A DNA stretch of 64,000 nt, from NCBI GenBank assembly GCA_944989445.1, contig CALYLW010000133.1:607001-671000 (forward strand), in the 5' to 3' direction. Both the position numbers and the translations under genes were made by a program. This document shows, piece by piece, positions 58,396 to 64,000 of this stretch. Origin of the DNA: Ampullaceana balthica. Lineage: Eukaryota > Mollusca > Gastropoda > Lymnaeidae. Every line of letters begins with the position of its first letter. Position 1 is the stretch's first letter. The notes under the pieces were generated by a model, which was not told where the DNA came from, made no database searches, and saw only the letters and a list, made by a program, of their open reading frames with translations.

Positions 58396-58804
58396 AGGAG
58401 CCGTCGATAAATGATGTCACGCGATTTTGGCCCATTTTCCCCCTCCCCCCTCATCACAAAAAATTTGATCCCTCTCCAATATGACATCACAAAGCTTTGT
58501 CCCCTCCCCCATAGAAGCCGTATTTTTTTCTTTCAAAATTAGCATTTTTCAAAGTATGTGTTTTTGTCATTTAAGTATGTATTTAGAGTAAGGCTGCACT
58601 CTAATATCGTAATAGACATGAAGACATTTAAAACATTATTACATAAATTGTAATATATAAATTATTTAATTGGAACTTTTATTTAAAATTGCTCATTTGA
58701 TGTGACTTCGCATTTCTTAAATACGCCCTCCCTTTCGTCACACTACTTCACAGATGTGTTACCCCATTTTTTTAAGTGCGAGGAGTCATTTATGGACGAC
58801 CCCT
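58396..58804. mobile_element. GGGGCCGTCC-type MITE, long copy
   Basis: Left GGAGCCGTCGATAAATGATG and right GTCATTTATGGACGACCCCT are inverted. Longer than the 4605-4855 copy and without coding sequence. Confidence 0.65.
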
Positions 58805-59752
58805 AATTTCAACACTAAAAGTACAATAATAATGACTCTGAATTCTTTTTAATAACATTTTTTTGCTGTTGCTAATCAATAATGAGTACTTCTTACCATT
58901 AATGATACTTATGGTGCTGTATGGCTTTGCTGATGTCTGTGTAGTCTTATTGATACGTGGTGCGGTTAAGCTTCATGCAGACGTTGAGACTTTTAAAAAT
59001 TATGTTTATGTGCAAATACTATGTAGATCAAAGTAGTCTGATGATTTTTTTTTACTCCACCATTGGTCTGCTAGCCATGTGCAACCATTAATAGAGCCTC
59101 TCACCAAACCATACTTAACGCGTTTTAGAGTACTTGTAAATGGCCTTCCTTTCCCAGTATTAAAAAAAATAAATCCTAAAGCTGTAAATATAATATATCA
59201 CACTGTTGTAACCATAATTTTATATATTTAGCTTGAATTAATAAATGTGTACAAACAAAACAATCGGCAGTTGACATGAAAAGAAACACGTGGCATTATT
59301 AATAATGATAGTTGCGTATTGCAAACAACTTTTTACCACAGTTAAAGATTAACAAGAACTGATTTGTTAGCATATTATTTGTTTGTTGTTGTTTTTTGTC
59401 CATTATTATCGTTATAAAATATAAATTATTTTTGAAAGATTGGTAGGTCTCTTTATGGGAAGTTAAATATTCTTTAATATCTATATATTACATATAATGT
59501 TGAAATTAATTCAGTTTTAATGTTTAGATTTGCGATATTTTAATTTTTATACAATGTGAAATAATTGTACACAATGTTATAACAAAATAAAACTAATATT
59601 AATCTGTTAATTTTTGTCTTTTCATTTTTGTTTTATCTATTGCATTTAAGATTTGTAGACACATAACATCAATATGAACTTGCTATTTTGCTTTTCCACA
59701 CAGTTGAATCTTTTTAGTTGTGAGAACATTTTATATTAGCAAGTTTTAACTA
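58805..59752. other. Intergenic, no gene seen
   Basis: AT-rich. A patch near 58900-58990 may continue the hAT-type sequence that starts at 58273, but no domain can be read. Confidence 0.35.
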
Positions 59753-59760
59753 GGCATTCA

Positions 59761-62057
59761 GAAGTGGCGTAGTGAGAAGTGGGCAATGGGGGCATATGCC
59801 CCGGCGGCATTTTGTTAAGGGTGGCAAATGCCTCTTATTTAAGTAACATCAAATAATTACAATTTTAAAAGAAAGTGTAGCTTTTTATGAAAAAAAAATA
59901 AACAAATAGAAATTAATAAAAGAAATAAAGGAACTATCCTAAAAATGTGAACACTTCTACTGCAAAACTTTAAACACTATTTTGGATGTAAGTTATTATG
60001 AAAATGATGCCACTGAACTGAAAAGCCAAGAGGTTTTTAAATAAGTATGAGACGTGAATCTGATCTGCTGGTAACTTAATTTATTCTTCAAATTTGACAG
60101 CTGCTCCTGATGAAGAAGCAAAATTTAATGTACCCTAACAATTTCAAACATGAGCCAATCGAATGCTCAGGGCGGCACGTTCTTACGGGCGGTAAATTCA
60201 TCGCTATTAAATAGCTTCTAAATATTAAAAGCGTTAAAGTGAGAGTTAATAAACTGAAAGTAAATCGAAGAAAAAAAAATAATATAAAAAAAATTGGCTT
60301 TCTAATGCTAAAACTTCAAATTCGATAATGCATCTAAAGTCTTCTAATACAAATGCTTTTGAACTGAAAAGCAAAATCTGAAGTAATATAAGAACATGGT
60401 TGGAGAGCATACACGATTTCAGGAAAGACTCAAAGACATAAATCTTAATATCAAATATCTCTCAAAAGTTCATTAAAACCGATTTGTTTACTTTGTGCTC
60501 CAAATGAAACGAACTGTTAAAACTATTTTTACTAGGCTAGAACGTTGTTTTTTTTATTTCAACCACACCATTGGAAAGATCTAGATGCTTCTACAAGTAA
60601 GAAATTTAACATACTTCAGGATATAAAATATTAAACATACCATGGATTGTTGTGGATATTTTGAAACCTATAGAAAAACTTACAGTCAGATAGAAAGCTA
60701 AATACAAAATTTTAAATATACCATGAGCTTTTTGTAGATATTTTGAAAGCTATAGAAAAACTGACAGAGGCAGACAAAAAGCTAAAAACACAAAACAGAC
60801 GCAGGAACTTTGTTAGTAACAATGGAATCTTCTTCTGTTCTTTTTTTCAACTTGGAAAATTGTACTTTATGAAGAATATGGTATCTGAAATTATTTAAAA
60901 AATGTATAATGCTAAAAAACGCTTCGCCAAGGAAAATCAAAGAAAAACTAATGGACTACTTAGGGATGACTTTTGCTGAAATTGTTTGTGGAGTCCTTAT
61001 CATTTTATTCGAACGTTCCAAGCAAAGAACTAGTGATGGAATTTTTGGCGATCAAACCAAATGTTTTTCAATGTTATGTAGGAAATAAATTCAGAAGAAT
61101 CCTGTTAGTGTAAAAATTATGTGAGATTTTTGCAGTTACAGAATTTGGAGAACAGTAATCTACTGCAGTTTTTCTCAAAGTGGTGGTCTGTTGACCAGTG
61201 TCGGTCATGGGGCTATCCGTCGCCGGTCCGCAGAAGTTATCAAGAAAGGTCAAAGAAATATCATTATAATCCTCCATTTTCATTCATTAATACTATCCAT
61301 ATATATAATATGTTAATTTTTCGACAATAAGCACATAAAATGAAACAAATAAAATAAAATAAATTTAATTTTGCTACCACTTCAGTATTGGGAAAATAGT
61401 GAACAGGTCCCAGGTGCAATGGAAACATTCCTGTTGGTCCGCCATACAAAAAGTTTTAGAAGCACTTATCTACTTTACTTTGAAATTTTGCCTTCAAATT
61501 ATTGTATTTAAATTCAAAGTATCTCACATGAAATTAAAAAAGCAATGACTATTTTACATCACGAGTAAAAAAGGAAAACATGAAATCAAAATTAAAACCC
61601 ACTTTATTTATCCAAGTTAATTACGATATTTAGACGCCAAGTAACACTGGCCAAAATAAGATCAATACTTTGAACATTGCTTACAACTGTCATAGCAATG
61701 CAAGTTGTGAGAGAAGCTTCTTTAAATTTAAGTTAATGAGAAATTAATTACAATCAATAATGAATACACCAATATTGATGAAGCTATAGCTATATTGGCT
61801 TTTGAGCATGGCAGGCTTACACCATTGATACATTAAAGATTGTGTCATGTGGAAAAGCAGCAAACTTCAATTTTTTTCAAGAGTTGAAAGCTCCTCTATT
61901 TAGTTCTAACATAAAAATGTATAGAGTCATTATTACTTTTTAATAAAAAATTATATTTTCTTTACATCATCATCATATTTTTCCAGGGGGGGGGGCGGGA
62001 CGGGGGCGGCGAACTTGGCTTCTGACCCGGGCGGCACATACCCACGCAACGCCACTG
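59761..62057 (+). pseudogene. hAT transposon with zf-MYM-type transposase relic
   Basis: Flanked by an 8-bp direct repeat GGCATTCA (59753-59760, 62058-62065). Ends GAAGTGGCGTAGTG and AACGCCACTG are inverted. Plus-strand remnants near 61690-61830 (CERSFFKFKL-like, then LAFEHGRL) recall the C-terminal dimerisation region of zf-MYM/TTF-type hAT transposases, heavily frameshifted. A further MITE is nested at about 61164-61472. Confidence 0.75.
61164..61472. mobile_element. Nested hAT MITE
   Basis: Starts CTGCAGTTTTTCTCAAAGTG and ends near AAAAAGTTTTAGAAGCACTT, typical of hAT ends with GGTCTG/GGTCCG inner motifs. It interrupts the transposase remnant. Confidence 0.5.
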
Positions 62058-62065
62058 GGCATTCA

Positions 62066-64000
62066 AAAGTTTAATTGGTATTAGTTGCATTAACAATTGT
62101 GTTTACACATTCAATTATTAGCATTATTATTATTGTTATTATTACTGAATTTGAGAATTTTAAATTTGTATATGAGATGGGGTAAATACCTGAAAGAGGT
62201 GGCTATATATAACTTTTAAGTAGAACAATTTGTTTGCATCAAAGGGTTGTATTTTAGGGTTAAGTCTAATGACGAGTGTTGATTTGAAACGAAATAATTC
62301 CACCAGAATTCCTAAAGCACAGTATAAAGTCTTATATTGTATTTCCTTTACCATTTTTCATCAAGTGTCCTAAATATGGTTCATTAAGTGTGGCTTTCTA
62401 CTGTAATTAAAACATTGTTAGGGAAATTACGTCTAAAAAAGCACGTTTTAGTTTCTGTAAAATCGTTTTGTTTTTATAAATAAGGAATTTAATTTTTCTA
62501 CAACAACAGCAAAATTTTAATCTCTCATTATTCTTTTTAAAGGACGATTTTGTTTTTCTTTTATTTCCTGTTTCCAAGATTTACAGCAACCATTAAACGA
62601 AACCAGAGACCGGCTAAAAAGGTGGTTGGCAATCGGTAGACCAGATGTTTCCAAAAGGCTTACAGTATGAGAATTCCTACACTATGCCCCAGATTCGGTC
62701 GTGTAAATCAGGTCAAGTATCCTCCGCTTCTTCTCCTTTTAGTCCGTGAGGATTTATATGTGTAGAATATCACTAATAGCAATATCCGTTTAAGTCAGGA
62801 AATCGGAATTCGCTCTAGGAACATCTTTAGTAATTATCGAGGTAGGTATATTAGACTTTAAGCAGGTTAAATTATTATGTTTTATTTTTTTCCCGATTGA
62901 TTTCTAGAGGATTTTTAAAAATAAATTGTTAGAAATGCAAGTTTGTTTTGTACAAGAAAATTAATTTTCATTAACAGTGAAATTCTTTGAAAATAAACCA
63001 CTTGTATGAAGTAAAATTCTACAAGATAATTGTAATAAAATGTTTTTTTTAATCATTTTTTTTACACTGAACCAAAACTTAACTAATCAGGAAAGCAAGT
63101 ACACTAGCAACATTTCAAATCCCCAATGAAAATTACTAGACATACACGATTGATAAACGAAGGACGTACTTTTCTTCAGTATAGAAGGTAAGTCTGTAAA
63201 ATACATCAGATCACAAAAATGGAAAAACAATTATTAAATTGAATTTTAAATAATTTCAAGGATTAAAAAAAGAGAGTAGTGTAAAGTTCTAAATTATTAA
63301 GTGTTGCAAGTGATCCATTTTCTTTAACTTGAACATTTGAAGATTTAAAAACATATTGAAAAACACACGAGTCACACATGTGCAATAGAAACCTGAAGGT
63401 GTTTTTAAAGAACATTTAATTTAGGTGTTGTGCATATAGAGAGTGTGTCACATTTACCCTAATAAGAATAGAACAAATTGTATTTCCTTCTCTGCTTTAC
63501 ATCCCTAGCTCTATTTAACTGGTTTATGAATGTGTATTGAATAGTGTACTATAGCCTAGATATTGTAGTAGTGTACATGTATGGGATTTCACCGGCACTT
63601 AGGCCTTTAGTATTTCCATTGAGTAATTTTCAAGGTTGGTGTTCATTTGTCGCTTAAAATTATTCTAGTGTAATGGTTATTTTAGTTAATCTGCTCAATT
63701 AGAACATTAAGATTTCTAATGAAAATTTTTTGATGGTTTCCCAAATTTTATGAAGACATTTTGATATCTATTTATTCTACCTGAAAAAGGAAATAGTTTT
63801 TGGCTTTCCAATCCAATCAATCCTGGGTGTCAAGTTTCGCTACCAAAAATTTGCACACATGCCCATGCTTTGCATTTATAATCTATATACAGCGTATATA
63901 GTTTAAATATACGTGTATAATATTAATGCATACTTATAGAGATACGTTACTATTTAATATTATTTCTGAAAAAAGTGCTCTGTTTTCTTTTGTGTTATTA
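62066..64000. other. Right flank, mostly unannotatable
   Basis: AT-rich. A possible short exon at about 62584-62670 is discussed as a finding. Around 63060-63200 a degraded LINE tail (CAGTATAGAAGGTAAGTCTG) is visible. No domain-bearing ORF. Confidence 0.35.

Overview
The window looks like nuclear DNA from an invertebrate animal, most plausibly a gastropod mollusc such as a planorbid snail. It is very AT-rich, has long introns with GT/AG boundaries, and is dense in decayed transposons (hAT, pogo-like, Helitron, LINE/SINE, Ginger/KRBA2-type integrase). The species assignment is inference; there is no taxonomic marker gene here. No rRNA, intact tRNA or CRISPR array is visible.

Two multi-exon genes on the + strand can be assembled by hand with every splice phase in agreement. 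Gene 1 (9674-17321, six coding exons, 355 aa) has a signal peptide, two cysteine-containing Ig-like domains, a cysteine-free Ig-like domain and a C-terminal hydrophobic segment with almost no cytoplasmic tail. Gene 2 (32903-56473, 14 coding exons, 961 aa) has a signal peptide, seven Ig-like domain exons, one transmembrane helix and a cytoplasmic tail of about 190 residues. That tail carries two ITIM-type motifs (LIYATV, IIYSSI) and two tandemly duplicated exons, each with three tyrosines including YINI and Y(L/V)NL. Nearly all extracellular exons are phase 1-1, as is usual for IgSF genes. The two genes look like paralogous members of one receptor family: one nearly tailless, one inhibitory/adaptor-coupled. 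This pair is the most interesting system in the window.

Layout: 1-9.6 kb, repeats (Helitron-like pieces, nested hAT/pogo MITEs, a 48-bp minisatellite, a hairpin). 9.67-17.3 kb, gene 1, whose first intron holds two related foldback elements. 17.3-32.9 kb, intergenic AT-rich DNA with SINEs, LINE tails, hAT elements and long (TA)n tracts. 32.9-56.5 kb, gene 2, whose introns hold a Helitron-associated satellite, a hAT relic, an antisense LINE endonuclease fragment, a Helitron cluster, a Ginger/KRBA2-like integrase element and a SINE. 56.5-64 kb, more DNA-transposon relics, including a hAT element with 8-bp target duplications at 59761-62057.

All gene models were derived by reading the sequence. 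No transcript or database search was available.
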